Part shown: positions 8,051 through 15,733 of the stretch, piece after piece | Layout: every line of letters begins with the position of its first letter | Numbering within the stretch: position 1 is the stretch's first letter | From: Patescibacteria group bacterium | Lineage (GTDB): Bacteria > Patescibacteriota > Doudnabacteria > UBA920 | Assembly (NCBI GenBank): GCA_023484515.1 | Contig: JAMDAY010000017.1 | Coordinates: forward strand, 1-36,958 | Direction: 5' to 3' | DNA length: 36,958 bases | Program-made: the position numbers and the translations under genes | The notes under the pieces: generated by a model | Database searches by the model: none | The model's input: the letters and a program-made list of their open reading frames with translations, nothing else | What the model was told of the DNA's origin: nothing

Positions 8051-9886
8051 ATGTCCAATCAAAATAATATCCGCAACTTTTGCATTATTGCCCACATTGA
8101 CCACGGGAAGTCCACGCTCGCGGACCGGCTTTTGGAAATTACCAATACCGTGGAAAAGCGCGATATGAAAGACCAGTTATTGGACCAGATGGATTTGGAA
8201 AGGGAGCGGGGCATTACCATTAAACTGCAGCCGGTAAGAATGCAATACAAAATATCCAATATCCAATATCCAATATCCAATGAAGATACAAAATTTGGAA
8301 ATTCGGAATATATTCTAAATTTAATTGATACTCCCGGGCACGTGGATTTTACTTACGAAGTTAGCCGTTCGCTGGCTTGCTGCGAGGGGGCAATTTTGGT
8401 GGTAGACAGCACGCAGGGCATAGAAGCGCAGACCTTGGCTAACGTGTATTTGGCCCTGGAACACGATTTGGTTTTAATTCCGGTAGTCAATAAGATTGAC
8501 CTTCCGAATTCCGACCGGCAGAAAACCGCGGCAGAGCTTAAAGCCGCTTTCGGGTTTAAGGAAGAAGAAATAATATACGCTTCGGGCAAGACCGGGGAAG
8601 GCGTGGAAGAGATTTTGCAAGCCGTGGTTAAACGCGTGCCGCCGCCCAAGGGCGAACAGGAAAAGCCTTTCCGCGGGTTAATTTTTGACTCGGCCTATGA
8701 CATTCACCGCGGCGTAATTGTTTTTGTCCGGTGTTTTGACGGCAAGCTTAACCCCAGACAAAAAATTTACATGATAGGCAGCCAGACCCAGGCGGAAAGC
8801 CTGGAAGTCGGCTATTTCCATCCCAAAATGGAAAAATGCGACGGGCTTAAAACCGGCGAAGTGGGGTATATTGTCACCGGCCTGCGCGACGTCAGCAAGG
8901 CGCGGGTAGGCGACACCGTAACTTTTAACGGCTCAACGGCCGTTGAGCCGTTGCCCGGCTACAAGCACATTAAGCCCATGGTTTACGCCACAATTTTTCC
9001 GGTCAGCGGCGACGACTATCCCTTGCTTCGCGACGCCATGGAAAAATTAAAGCTTTCCGACGCGGCCTTGGATTTTGAGCCGGTCAATATTCCTTCCATC
9101 GGCTTTGGTTTCCGTACGGGCTTTCTGGGCTTGCTGCATATGGATATTGTGCAGGAGCGCCTGACTCGGGAATATAATCTGGACTTGGTCTTAACCGCGC
9201 CTTCTGTGGCGTATCGCGTCATAAAAACCGACAACAGCGGCGTTTATATCCATAATCCTGCGGAGTTTCCCGACCCTTCGGTAATTAAAGAAATTTACGA
9301 GCCGTGGATGGCGGTAAATATTTTAACGCCTTCCGGTTACATTGGACCGATAATGGAAATAGCTACGCAGCGCCGGGCAATATCCAAGGACATTAAATAT
9401 ATTGGCAAAGACCGCGTGGACATGCATTTTGAAATGCCTTTGGCCAACATTATTTTGGATTTTTACGATAAATTAAAGAGCGTATCTTCCGGTTATGCGT
9501 CCTTAAATTACGATTTTATTGAAGAAAGGCTCGGAGACTTGGTTAAAGTGGATATTTTAGTCGCTGGAGAGCCGGTTCCGGCCTTGGCTGCCATTATGCA
9601 CCGCAGCGTGGCGCAAACAGAAGGCAAAGAATTGGTGGAAAAATTAAAGAGATTAATTCCCCGCCACCAGTTTGAAATTGCCCTGCAAGCCGCCATTGGC
9701 GGCAAGGTGATAGCCCGCGAAACCATTTCCGCGCTGCGCAAGGACGTAACCGGCTACCTCTACGGCGGCGATGTTACCAGAAAAATGAAGCTTTTGAACA
9801 AACAAAAAAAAGGAAAAAAGCGCATGAAAAAAATCGGGAAAGTTGACATACCGCAGGAAGCGTTTTTGGCGGTTCTAAAGAAATAA
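8051..9886 (+). CDS. lepA: elongation factor 4 (LepA), ribosome-associated GTPase
   Basis: LepA is a translational GTPase linked to ribosome back-translocation and initiation or biogenesis effects. Motifs in order are G1 AHIDHGKST (about 14-22), DLERERGITIK, G3 DTPGHVDF, G4 NKIDLP, and the LepA-specific C-terminus YLYGGDVTRKMKLLNKQKKG ending IPQEAFLAVLKK. It has 611 residues, slightly above the usual 598-605. The excess fits a short in-frame heptad repeat (8254-8281) between the switch I region and ILNLIDTPG. A 26-bp palindrome lies at residues 293-301 (NGSTAVEPL) without adding length. It starts 57 bases after murJ. No clear Shine-Dalgarno sequence is seen. Confidence 0.95.
   Translation: MSNQNNIRNFCIIAHIDHGKSTLADRLLEITNTVEKRDMKDQLLDQMDLERERGITIKLQPVRMQYKISNIQYPISNEDTKFGNSEYILNLIDTPGHVDFTYEVSRSLACCEGAILVVDSTQGIEAQTLANVYLALEHDLVLIPVVNKIDLPNSDRQKTAAELKAAFGFKEEEIIYASGKTGEGVEEILQAVVKRVPPPKGEQEKPFRGLIFDSAYDIHRGVIVFVRCFDGKLNPRQKIYMIGSQTQAESLEVGYFHPKMEKCDGLKTGEVGYIVTGLRDVSKARVGDTVTFNGSTAVEPLPGYKHIKPMVYATIFPVSGDDYPLLRDAMEKLKLSDAALDFEPVNIPSIGFGFRTGFLGLLHMDIVQERLTREYNLDLVLTAPSVAYRVIKTDNSGVYIHNPAEFPDPSVIKEIYEPWMAVNILTPSGYIGPIMEIATQRRAISKDIKYIGKDRVDMHFEMPLANIILDFYDKLKSVSSGYASLNYDFIEERLGDLVKVDILVAGEPVPALAAIMHRSVAQTEGKELVEKLKRLIPRHQFEIALQAAIGGKVIARETISALRKDVTGYLYGGDVTRKMKLLNKQKKGKKRMKKIGKVDIPQEAFLAVLKK
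8254..8281. repeat. four tandem heptads ATCCAAT inside lepA
   Basis: Four exact copies of ATCCAAT encode ISNIQYPISN, between YK and the strand YILNLIDTPG. Most LepA proteins I know have only a few residues here. Same family as 2314-2348. Confidence 0.85.
8927..8952. repeat. 26-bp palindrome, family AACGGCTCAACG (copy 2), inside lepA
   Basis: AACGGCTCAACGG is followed at once by its exact complement CCGTTGAGCCGTT. It encodes NGSTAVEPL, a variable loop just before PGYK. Copies without coding function lie at 1091-1128 and 34204-34227. Confidence 0.85.
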
Positions 9887-9988
9887 TTTTATGTAAGACT
9901 GAAGCCTCTGGCCGAAATATAAACAAATACCAAGAATGCCTCATAGACAACATTTTACTCTCATAGGTTCATTTTATCAACAGCTATT

Positions 9989-9997
9989 TGCTATAAT
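9989..9997 (+). promoter_or_regulatory. extended -10 promoter for the aldo/keto reductase gene
   Basis: TGCTATAAT, a TGn-TATAAT extended -10 box. A weak TTCATT lies 18 bases upstream (9968-9973). Transcription would start near 10004, giving a leader of about 26 bases. Confidence 0.5.
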
Positions 9998-10029
9998 AAG
10001 GACAGCCTTTAATTTATGTCTAAAATAAT

Positions 10030-10878
10030 ATGCAAACGCTTAACATAAACTCCAAAGTACAACTTAATAACAAAACTTCAATTCCAATTATTGGCCTGGG
10101 AACCTGGCAATCGCAGGAAGGAGAACAAGTGGAAAATGCGGTGGTTTGGGCTTTGCAGGCTGGTTACCGGCATATAGACACGGCCAAGGCTTATAATAAC
10201 GAGGAAGGCGTGGGCAGGGGCATAAAAAAATCCGGCATTCCCAGGGAAGAAATTTTTGTAACCACCAAGCTTTGGAATGAAGATCAGGGATACGACAGCA
10301 CTTTAAAGGCGATTGACGAGTCTTTAAAACGCTTGGGCTTGGATTATGTGGATTTATATTTAGTGCATTGGCCGGCCAACATTTGGGGGGATATGTCCAA
10401 CAAGCGGGAGGAAACCTGGAAGGCCATGGAAGAAATTTACAAATCCGGCAAAGCCAAAGCCATAGGCGTTTCCAACTACATGGTTAAACATTTGGAAGAG
10501 ATGAAAAACTACGCTTCCATCCAGCCGGCGGCAGACCAGGTGGAATACCATCCGTTTTTATACCAAAAGGAATTAAGCGATTATTGCGTTAATCATAATA
10601 TTGCCATAGAAGCATACAGCCCGCTGGCTCGTGGCAAATATATGAATGACGAGAGGATTGCATCAATAGCCGCCAAATACGGGAAAACCAATGCCCAGGT
10701 AATGATCCGCTGGCATCTCCAGCACGGCAATGTGGCCATACCAAAATCTACCCATAAAGAAAGGATTGAGGAAAATATTAATGTATTTGATTTTGAATTG
10801 AGCCGGGAAGATATGCAGGCCCTGGACGGCTTAAACCAGGATTTGCACATTGTATTTGACCCAAATACCGTTCCGTAG
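10030..10878 (+). CDS. aldo/keto reductase
   Basis: NADPH-dependent (beta/alpha)8-barrel oxidoreductase that reduces aldehydes and ketones in the cytoplasm. The true substrate cannot be read from sequence. The catalytic tetrad is visible as Asp50 and Tyr55 (HIDTAKAYNNE), Lys80 (TTKLW) and His113 (LVHWP). GVSNY and the cofactor-binding IPKSTHKERI are also present. At 282 residues it is full length and resembles the 2,5-diketo-gluconate reductase/YvgN type. It has its own promoter upstream and a terminator directly downstream, so it is probably a single-gene unit. It seems unrelated in function to its neighbours. Confidence 0.9.
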   Translation: MQTLNINSKVQLNNKTSIPIIGLGTWQSQEGEQVENAVVWALQAGYRHIDTAKAYNNEEGVGRGIKKSGIPREEIFVTTKLWNEDQGYDSTLKAIDESLKRLGLDYVDLYLVHWPANIWGDMSNKREETWKAMEEIYKSGKAKAIGVSNYMVKHLEEMKNYASIQPAADQVEYHPFLYQKELSDYCVNHNIAIEAYSPLARGKYMNDERIASIAAKYGKTNAQVMIRWHLQHGNVAIPKSTHKERIEENINVFDFELSREDMQALDGLNQDLHIVFDPNTVP

Positions 10879-10883
10879 CGCAT

Positions 10884-10907
10884 AAATCGGCAAAAAGCCG
10901 ATTTTTT
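10884..10907 (+). terminator. rho-independent terminator of the aldo/keto reductase gene
   Basis: AATCGGC (10885-10891), loop AAAAA, GCCGATT (10897-10903), then a run of T to 10907. Its tail overlaps the next promoter. Confidence 0.85.
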
Positions 10908-10915
10908 GTTATAAT
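10907..10915 (+). promoter_or_regulatory. extended -10 promoter for the 10928 gene
   Basis: TGTTATAAT (TGn-TATAAT) begins in the T tail of the preceding terminator. The start would fall near 10922, only about six bases before the ATG at 10928, so the transcript would be nearly leaderless. Confidence 0.45.
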
Positions 10916-10927
10916 TCAAATTATTAT

Positions 10928-11230
10928 ATGAACCCCAAAGGCCCTGAACTGAAACAAAATTTACATAAAACCTACCTTAACGCTGAAGAACGGCATTTAA
11001 TGGAAACGGCCAAAGGGCAGCTTAAACTGATTCAAAACAATGTTCACAGCGGCCAAGATTACAGCTTTTTAGCCGACAATGCCATTAACCACACCATCCC
11101 GGAACTTAAAGATATATTAAGCCGGAACCCGAATTTGCAGCCTGAACTTATGGATGCCATCCGGAGTTTAATTGCAGGTTTGGACGATGCCATTCCAGAC
11201 TCCTATGAGTCTAGTCGGCAAACGCGCTGA
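10928..11230 (+). CDS. small helical protein of unknown function
   Basis: 100 residues, soluble, mostly predicted helix by eye (NAEERHLMETAKGQLKLIQN, then IPELKDILSRNP and LMDAIRSLIAGLDDAIP). No signal peptide, no membrane segment, no cysteine. I do not recognise a family. It has its own extended -10 box and no obvious ribosome binding site. A hairpin AGACTC-CTAT-GAGTCT (11197-11212) lies inside the last codons. Real coding is supported by an uninterrupted frame with normal composition between two transcription signals. Confidence 0.65.
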   Translation: MNPKGPELKQNLHKTYLNAEERHLMETAKGQLKLIQNNVHSGQDYSFLADNAINHTIPELKDILSRNPNLQPELMDAIRSLIAGLDDAIPDSYESSRQTR

Positions 11231-11233
11231 TTT

Positions 11234-11262
11234 TTGCTATTTTAAGGTTTTAACGGTATAAT
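11234..11262 (+). promoter_or_regulatory. promoter for the 11285-11949 pair
   Basis: TTGCTA (11234-11239), 17 bases, TATAAT (11257-11262). Start expected near 11269, 16 bases before the ATG at 11285. Confidence 0.6.
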
Positions 11263-11284
11263 AAAAACATAAGACCAACCATCT

Positions 11285-11395
11285 ATGAGCTTTTTTAATA
11301 ATCGCAAGCGGATAAACCAAATAATGTATGTGCTGGCCATTATTATGATCCTGTCCATGCTGATTTTAACCTTAGGCCCGAGCATGTTCCGGTAA
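11285..11395 (+). CDS. 36-residue single-helix membrane peptide
   Basis: ATG at 11285, TAA at 11393-11395. The peptide has a basic N-terminus (NNRKRINQ), then one hydrophobic helix (about residues 13-30, MYVLAIIMILSMLILTLG) and a four-residue tail PSMF-R. It lies between a good promoter and the PH-domain gene 14 bases later, so it probably shares a transcript with it. Function unknown. It could be a small membrane partner of the PH-domain protein, which is a guess from position. Confidence 0.55.
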   Translation: MSFFNNRKRINQIMYVLAIIMILSMLILTLGPSMFR

Positions 11396-11409
11396 AAGTT
11401 TTTTTACTT

Positions 11410-11949
11410 ATGTTTAAATTTGACCTCCAGGAAAACGAAAAGCTGCTGCAAATGCACAGGCAAACGGAGTGGGTGCTGGTCAAGCCGGTTTTAATTATAT
11501 TTGTTTTGCTATACTTGCCCTGGTATCTTTTGGCCAAAAATGAAATATTTTATGAATTTGACAGGTATTTTTTTGCTTGGGTAATACTGGTATTATTTTA
11601 TGGAATAAATAGATATCTCCTTTGGCTTCTTAACCTGGTTCTTATAACCAACAAAAGGGTCGTTAAAGTAAAATACCTTAGTTTGTTTAAAAAAGAAATT
11701 ACCGATGCTCTTATGGGGCAAATAGCCAACACCAGTTTTGCGACTACCGGTTTTTTTTCTTCCTTATTCCATTTCGGGAAATTGGAAATTAAAGCCATGG
11801 GATTAAACGAGCCTTTGGTATTACAAAATGTCAGGGAACCTGCTAAAATCAAGTCGTTCATAGCCAAGATCCAGCAATTCCAAAATGCATCGTCTTCCAA
11901 TCCCGCTGCTCCCCGCATTGTGCAGATGCCAAGGCGAAGGATTGTCTGA
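11410..11949 (+). CDS. PH-domain membrane protein (bacterial PH/YdbS-like)
   Basis: 179 residues. Two transmembrane helices lie at about 24-42 (LVKPVLIIFVLLYLPWYLL) and 54-78, followed by a bacterial PH-like domain: LLNLVLITNKRVVKVKYLSL, then DALMGQIANTSFATTGFFSS and FGKLEIKAMG, ending with a helical tail (AKIKSFIAKIQQF). This layout is that of membrane-anchored bPH2/YdbS-type proteins. Their biochemical role is unsettled; some act in envelope stress or lipid homeostasis. It follows the 36-residue membrane peptide and precedes a repeat element. Confidence 0.75.
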   Translation: MFKFDLQENEKLLQMHRQTEWVLVKPVLIIFVLLYLPWYLLAKNEIFYEFDRYFFAWVILVLFYGINRYLLWLLNLVLITNKRVVKVKYLSLFKKEITDALMGQIANTSFATTGFFSSLFHFGKLEIKAMGLNEPLVLQNVREPAKIKSFIAKIQQFQNASSSNPAAPRIVQMPRRRIV

Positions 11950-12107
11950 GGCTGTCTAAAAACTCCATTTGGGCTGCAACTGCAAAATTTCGGCCATTTG
12001 GGCCAAAAATTTCTCCGCTTAGCCTACGGCTAAACATCAAAATTTATTTGCCCCAACTGCCTTGAAATTTTGCAATTTCGCCTACAAAGCGAGTTTTTAG
12101 ACCACCT
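11949..12107. repeat. 159-bp element with long imperfect terminal inverted repeats
   Basis: AGGCTGTCTAAAAACTC (11949-11965) matches the complement of 12091-12107 at 15 of 17 bases, and pairing continues inward with gaps to GCAAAATTTC on the left and GAAATTTTGC on the right (12064-12073). The centre has further short palindromes. It starts in the stop codon of the PH-domain gene. It looks like a non-coding miniature repeat. No transposase is present. Confidence 0.6.
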
Positions 12108-12130
12108 CTCTGAAAATATGATTCCTGTTT

Positions 12131-12505
12131 ATGACATACAAACGCCTGCTTTCTTCAAAACTAGTTTTTTTATTACTGCTCGCTTTTCTGGCATTTTTAG
12201 GGAATTTAAAATATCAGCAGTTCAAAAGCCAAAAAGCCATAGACGCTGAAAAACAAAACCTGCTCCAGCAAACGAACGCCTTGCAGGAAAAAAACGATGA
12301 ATTAAGCCAATCATTGTCTTATTTGAATTCCGAGGGTTTTAAAGAACGGGTGGCGCGGGAACAGCTAAACCTAAAAAAAGAAGGGGAAACGGTTTACAAC
12401 ATTTCTGAAGGTCCGCCGTTAAAAGGCGGCTCAACCGCACCGGCAGCGGGCCGCTCCGCGCATAATTACGAAAAATGGTGGAATTATTTCATGCACAATG
12501 ACTAA
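12131..12505 (+). CDS. septum formation initiator, FtsB/DivIC family
   Basis: 124-residue bitopic membrane protein of the divisome, which links FtsQ/DivIB and FtsL and helps activate septal synthesis by FtsW. A short cytoplasmic start is followed by one helix (about 9-27, SKLVFLLLLAFLAFLGNL). A coiled coil follows (about 33-70, AEKQNLLQQTNALQEKNDEL), then the family motif EGFKERVAREQLNLKKEGETV. The C-terminal 25 residues contain a hairpin-coded stretch (GPPLKGG) and are not conserved in family members I know. It overlaps the next gene by eight bases. Confidence 0.85.
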   Translation: MTYKRLLSSKLVFLLLLAFLAFLGNLKYQQFKSQKAIDAEKQNLLQQTNALQEKNDELSQSLSYLNSEGFKERVAREQLNLKKEGETVYNISEGPPLKGGSTAPAAGRSAHNYEKWWNYFMHND

Positions 12506-13406
12506 AACCGGCAGTTTAAAAAAATATTTAAAGCCGTTGGCTTGGGCGCTGACACTGCTTGTAGTTATTTTTTCAATATCCCTGGCATGGCTGTTTACCG
12601 GCAGGCTCTCTGCGGCAAAAATTGGCATATTCCGGAAAATCCCGCTGCCTCTGGCCCTGGTCGGGGGGCAAACCGTTTCCGCCAAAGACTTCCTTGCGCG
12701 GTATGATATTGCCGCCGCGTATTCGGCCAAACAGGGAATGTTGGAAGAAAGCAAGCTCAAGCAAGACATTTACAGCAATTTGTTGAAAGACAAAATAGCA
12801 GAAATGGTGGCAAACCATTATGGCGTTCAAGTTTCCCAAAAACAAATTGATTGGGAATTTCAGGCAGAACAGGGCCTTCAAGCTCAAAATTCCCAAAACG
12901 GAGGACAGTTTCTTTCCGGATATGGCATAAGCGAGGCGGATTATAAAAGATATATAACCAAACCCCAATTAACCTTCGCAAATTTACAAGCCTGGTTTAA
13001 CAGCCAACGGCCATTAAACGAGGCATCATATAGGTTGGCGGATGCAATGCTGGCGGACATCCGCAGCGGGCAAGATATGGGGCTGCTGGCGGAAAATTTC
13101 AGCGAGGATCCCCAAAGTAAAATTATGCAAGGGGACCTGGGTTTCATGCAAATGGATGAAATTATACCGGAAATGAGACAAGGCATTGACGCATTAGGCG
13201 CAGGAGAGGCGGAAATTATTTCCAGCCGCAACGGTATTCATGTCATAAAATTGGAGGGAAAGGACAATAACGGCCAACAAGGCTCCGTGCGGTACCATCT
13301 AAGGCAAATTTTCATAAAGCCCGCCAATTTTCAGGATTGGTATGGCAAAGAAACCCAAAATTATAAAGTTACGCTATTAATTAACAGCTTAATTAAATCA
13401 AAATAA
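12498..13406 (+). CDS. membrane-anchored peptidyl-prolyl isomerase, PrsA/SurA (parvulin) type
   Basis: 302 residues. One N-terminal helix (about 16-34, WALTLLVVIFSISLAWLFT) anchors an external chaperone. A SurA-like N-terminal helical domain follows (about 50-165: QTVSAKDFLARYDIAAAYSA and so on). Then a parvulin domain (about 175-270) shows LLAENFSEDPQSKIMQGDLG, then FMQMDEIIPEM, and NGIHVIKLEGKD, all typical of the PpiC rotamase fold. It probably assists folding of exported proteins. It starts inside the end of ftsB, so the two are translated together. Confidence 0.85.
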   Translation: MTKTGSLKKYLKPLAWALTLLVVIFSISLAWLFTGRLSAAKIGIFRKIPLPLALVGGQTVSAKDFLARYDIAAAYSAKQGMLEESKLKQDIYSNLLKDKIAEMVANHYGVQVSQKQIDWEFQAEQGLQAQNSQNGGQFLSGYGISEADYKRYITKPQLTFANLQAWFNSQRPLNEASYRLADAMLADIRSGQDMGLLAENFSEDPQSKIMQGDLGFMQMDEIIPEMRQGIDALGAGEAEIISSRNGIHVIKLEGKDNNGQQGSVRYHLRQIFIKPANFQDWYGKETQNYKVTLLINSLIKSK

Positions 13407-13422
13407 AATTAAGCGTAAAAAT

Positions 13423-15309
13423 ATGGAAAACGAAGTAGTAAATTATATCAAAGAGGCCAAAACCCATGGCCTTAGCGAAACGGAAATCAAGCAAAACTTG
13501 CTAAATGTCGGCTGGGAAGCCGGAGTGGTGGAAGAAAGTTTTGCCTATGTCAAAGCTGCTGAAAACCATACCCCTCCCGCCGGCCAAAATATGCCGGCCG
13601 GACAGCAAAAGCCGGCCGCGGATACACAAGAGCCAATCCGCCCGGTCCAGCAGCAAAACGGCAATACCGCTACAAAACAGAACGGGAATGTCCAGCCGCT
13701 GACTAACGACAATTTGTATCCCAGCCTGGCCGCAAGCGACAGCCATTTTCAAAACCAGAACATTAAAAAGCCTTTTTACAAAAGGCCGCTGCTATATGTT
13801 GCCCTGTTAGCCATGATCCTGGTTGCCGGCGGCGCCTATGCTTACTATACTTACATATTTAACAGTCCGGCCAAAATTTGGGTTAAATACCTCCAGGGCC
13901 AGGCAAGCAACGTATACCAGACAAATTTTGCTTTAAGCTATACTGACAAAGGGGAATTAAAAAGCGGCGGATTAAACTTGAAGGATATTAAATTAAAAAT
14001 TAACGGCGACTTGTATACCGACATTACCAACCCTAACGAACCGCAATCCAGCGCCAAATTGGATTATTCCTTCAGTTCCGGCAATACCGGCTTTAATACC
14101 GGCTTTGAATACCGGCTGGTTAACCAAAAGCTTTATGTCAATATCGGGGACAACCCGTTTTTAAACAATATAATCCAATCCGCCGCCAAAGGCAAAAAAA
14201 TCGATTGGGTGAGCTTGGACTTAGTACAAATGCAAAACGAGATGCAAAAAAGCGGCGCGACGGAAAACGATCTGTTCAATGAAATTTTCAATCCCGGCTT
14301 TAAGGATGAGCTGCAAAAGATGTGGGCAGACGCCTCGTTCGTAAAAATGGACAAATTTTTGGGCAGGGAAAAAATAGGAAACGCCAATACTTTCCATTTC
14401 CAAAATTCCTTAGACAAGCAGGCCATTAAAAATACTTTAAATGCGACAGTTACCAAAATAGTCAAAGCGTTCAATGAAAAATCCGGCCAGGCGGCTTCTT
14501 CCACTCCGGAAGGACTGCCAACAGCCATCTCGGACAAAGAATTGGAAACCGTAAACAATATTGTCAATGCGCTGGTAGACAAGATTGAAATTAAAGATTT
14601 CCAGACTTGGGTGGGGGTAAAGGATATGCGCCTTTATAAGGTGCATTTGGTCAGCAATGCGCCTTCCGTAATATCGGCTATTAGCGTTCCCTTGGAAGCC
14701 GCCCAGGCAAGCAGCCGAGACGCCAAGCGGTTGTCTGACATGAGGCAAATGTCCAGCGCCTTGGAGCTTTATTTCAATGACAAGGGCGGTTATCCTGAAA
14801 GCAAAGACGGCATTCCCCAAGGCCTAACCCCAAGCTATATTTTCCAAATCCCCGCCGCTCCTTCTCCGGCAGACAACGGCTGCACCGATTACTATAATGC
14901 TTACTGGTATGAGCCTGCCGGCAAGAAATCCGTCATAAACGGCAACACGGTTTACGAATCTTATGAAATGACATTTTGCCTGGGAAGCAACATTGGCGGA
15001 TACGCCAATGGCATAGCCAAAATAACCCCGCAAGGGATACAGGGCAACATTAGCTGCCCGTCCACCCCGGAAAACTGCGGCAACATTGTCCCGGTTGCCG
15101 AAGAACCCGAATTAACCCCGGAACAGCAAATTACCGAATATATTTCCAAAATGCCATTCAGTGCGGAATTCAACATTGACGCGACCTACTCAAATTACGG
15201 ACAAAAATCCGGCTTACAGCCTCCTGCCAATACTACGGATTTGATGGAATTAATGCAAAGCGGGTCTGTTCTTGGCGCATTCACTAACGCGCTAACCAAG
15301 CAATATTAA
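13423..15309 (+). CDS. large membrane protein with UBA-like N-terminus and pilin-like head domain
   Basis: 628 residues. The first 45 residues (VVNYIKEAKTHGLSETEIKQ, then LLNVGWEAGVVEESF) form a short three-helix motif often seen at the start of Patescibacteria membrane proteins. A Pro/Gln-rich linker follows to about 120, then one transmembrane helix (about 125-147, YVALLAMILVAGGAYAYYTY). A large external domain lies at about 150-420. From about 428, SSRDAKRLSDMRQMSSALEL is followed by YFNDKGGYP and a Cys-containing loop. This matches the head of type IV pilins and closely resembles the adjacent gene at 15321. There is no prepilin leader, so the domain seems to have been captured from a pilin. 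Function unknown; a surface or pilus-associated role is inferred. Confidence 0.7.
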   Translation: MENEVVNYIKEAKTHGLSETEIKQNLLNVGWEAGVVEESFAYVKAAENHTPPAGQNMPAGQQKPAADTQEPIRPVQQQNGNTATKQNGNVQPLTNDNLYPSLAASDSHFQNQNIKKPFYKRPLLYVALLAMILVAGGAYAYYTYIFNSPAKIWVKYLQGQASNVYQTNFALSYTDKGELKSGGLNLKDIKLKINGDLYTDITNPNEPQSSAKLDYSFSSGNTGFNTGFEYRLVNQKLYVNIGDNPFLNNIIQSAAKGKKIDWVSLDLVQMQNEMQKSGATENDLFNEIFNPGFKDELQKMWADASFVKMDKFLGREKIGNANTFHFQNSLDKQAIKNTLNATVTKIVKAFNEKSGQAASSTPEGLPTAISDKELETVNNIVNALVDKIEIKDFQTWVGVKDMRLYKVHLVSNAPSVISAISVPLEAAQASSRDAKRLSDMRQMSSALELYFNDKGGYPESKDGIPQGLTPSYIFQIPAAPSPADNGCTDYYNAYWYEPAGKKSVINGNTVYESYEMTFCLGSNIGGYANGIAKITPQGIQGNISCPSTPENCGNIVPVAEEPELTPEQQITEYISKMPFSAEFNIDATYSNYGQKSGLQPPANTTDLMELMQSGSVLGAFTNALTKQY

Positions 15310-15320
15310 CAAACATCATT

Positions 15321-15728
15321 ATGACTGGAATAAAAAATAAGCAAGCGGGTTTTATGGAAATAGCCGCAGTGGGATTTTCCATTTTGGGAATGCTCGCTTC
15401 GGTAGTTTTGCTAAGCTTGAATTCCGCAAGGGCCAAATCGCGCGACACCAAACGTTTGGCGGACGTCCGGCAAATTGCCAGCGCCCTGGAACTTTACCGC
15501 AACGATTACAAATCATATCCGGCCGCGCTTAAAACTTTGGAACCTGTTTATATAGGCATTGTTCCGCAAGCCCCGGCTCCGGCTGACGGAACGTGCAGCG
15601 AGCAAGAAAACCAATACCAGTACGCGGTAAAGGCCCAAGCGGGATTTGAGCTGAGCTTTTGTTTGGGGGAACAAGCCGGAGGCTATGCGGCGGGAAAGCA
15701 CGTTTTGACGCAGGAAGGCATTAAATAA
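15321..15728 (+). CDS. type IV pilin-like protein
   Basis: 135 residues. A basic start (KNKQAGF) is followed by a hydrophobic helix (about 12-31) and SLNSARAKSRDTKRLADVRQ, then IASALELYRNDYKSYP, the common layout of Parcubacteria pilins and pseudopilins. The head has two cysteines (GTCSEQ and LSFCLG) spaced like a disulfide loop. The usual leader GFTLIE is replaced by GFMEI, so the glutamate is at position +3 rather than +5 after the cleavage glycine. Processing by prepilin peptidase is therefore uncertain. Eleven bases separate it from the preceding gene, whose C-terminal domain is similar. Confidence 0.75.
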   Translation: MTGIKNKQAGFMEIAAVGFSILGMLASVVLLSLNSARAKSRDTKRLADVRQIASALELYRNDYKSYPAALKTLEPVYIGIVPQAPAPADGTCSEQENQYQYAVKAQAGFELSFCLGEQAGGYAAGKHVLTQEGIK

Positions 15729-15733
15729 AATAG

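Noticed and set aside
9938-10030. Short frame starting MPHRQHFTLIG before the aldo/keto reductase gene
   Set aside because: It overlaps the promoter and the ATG of the next gene; no ribosome binding site and no known similarity.
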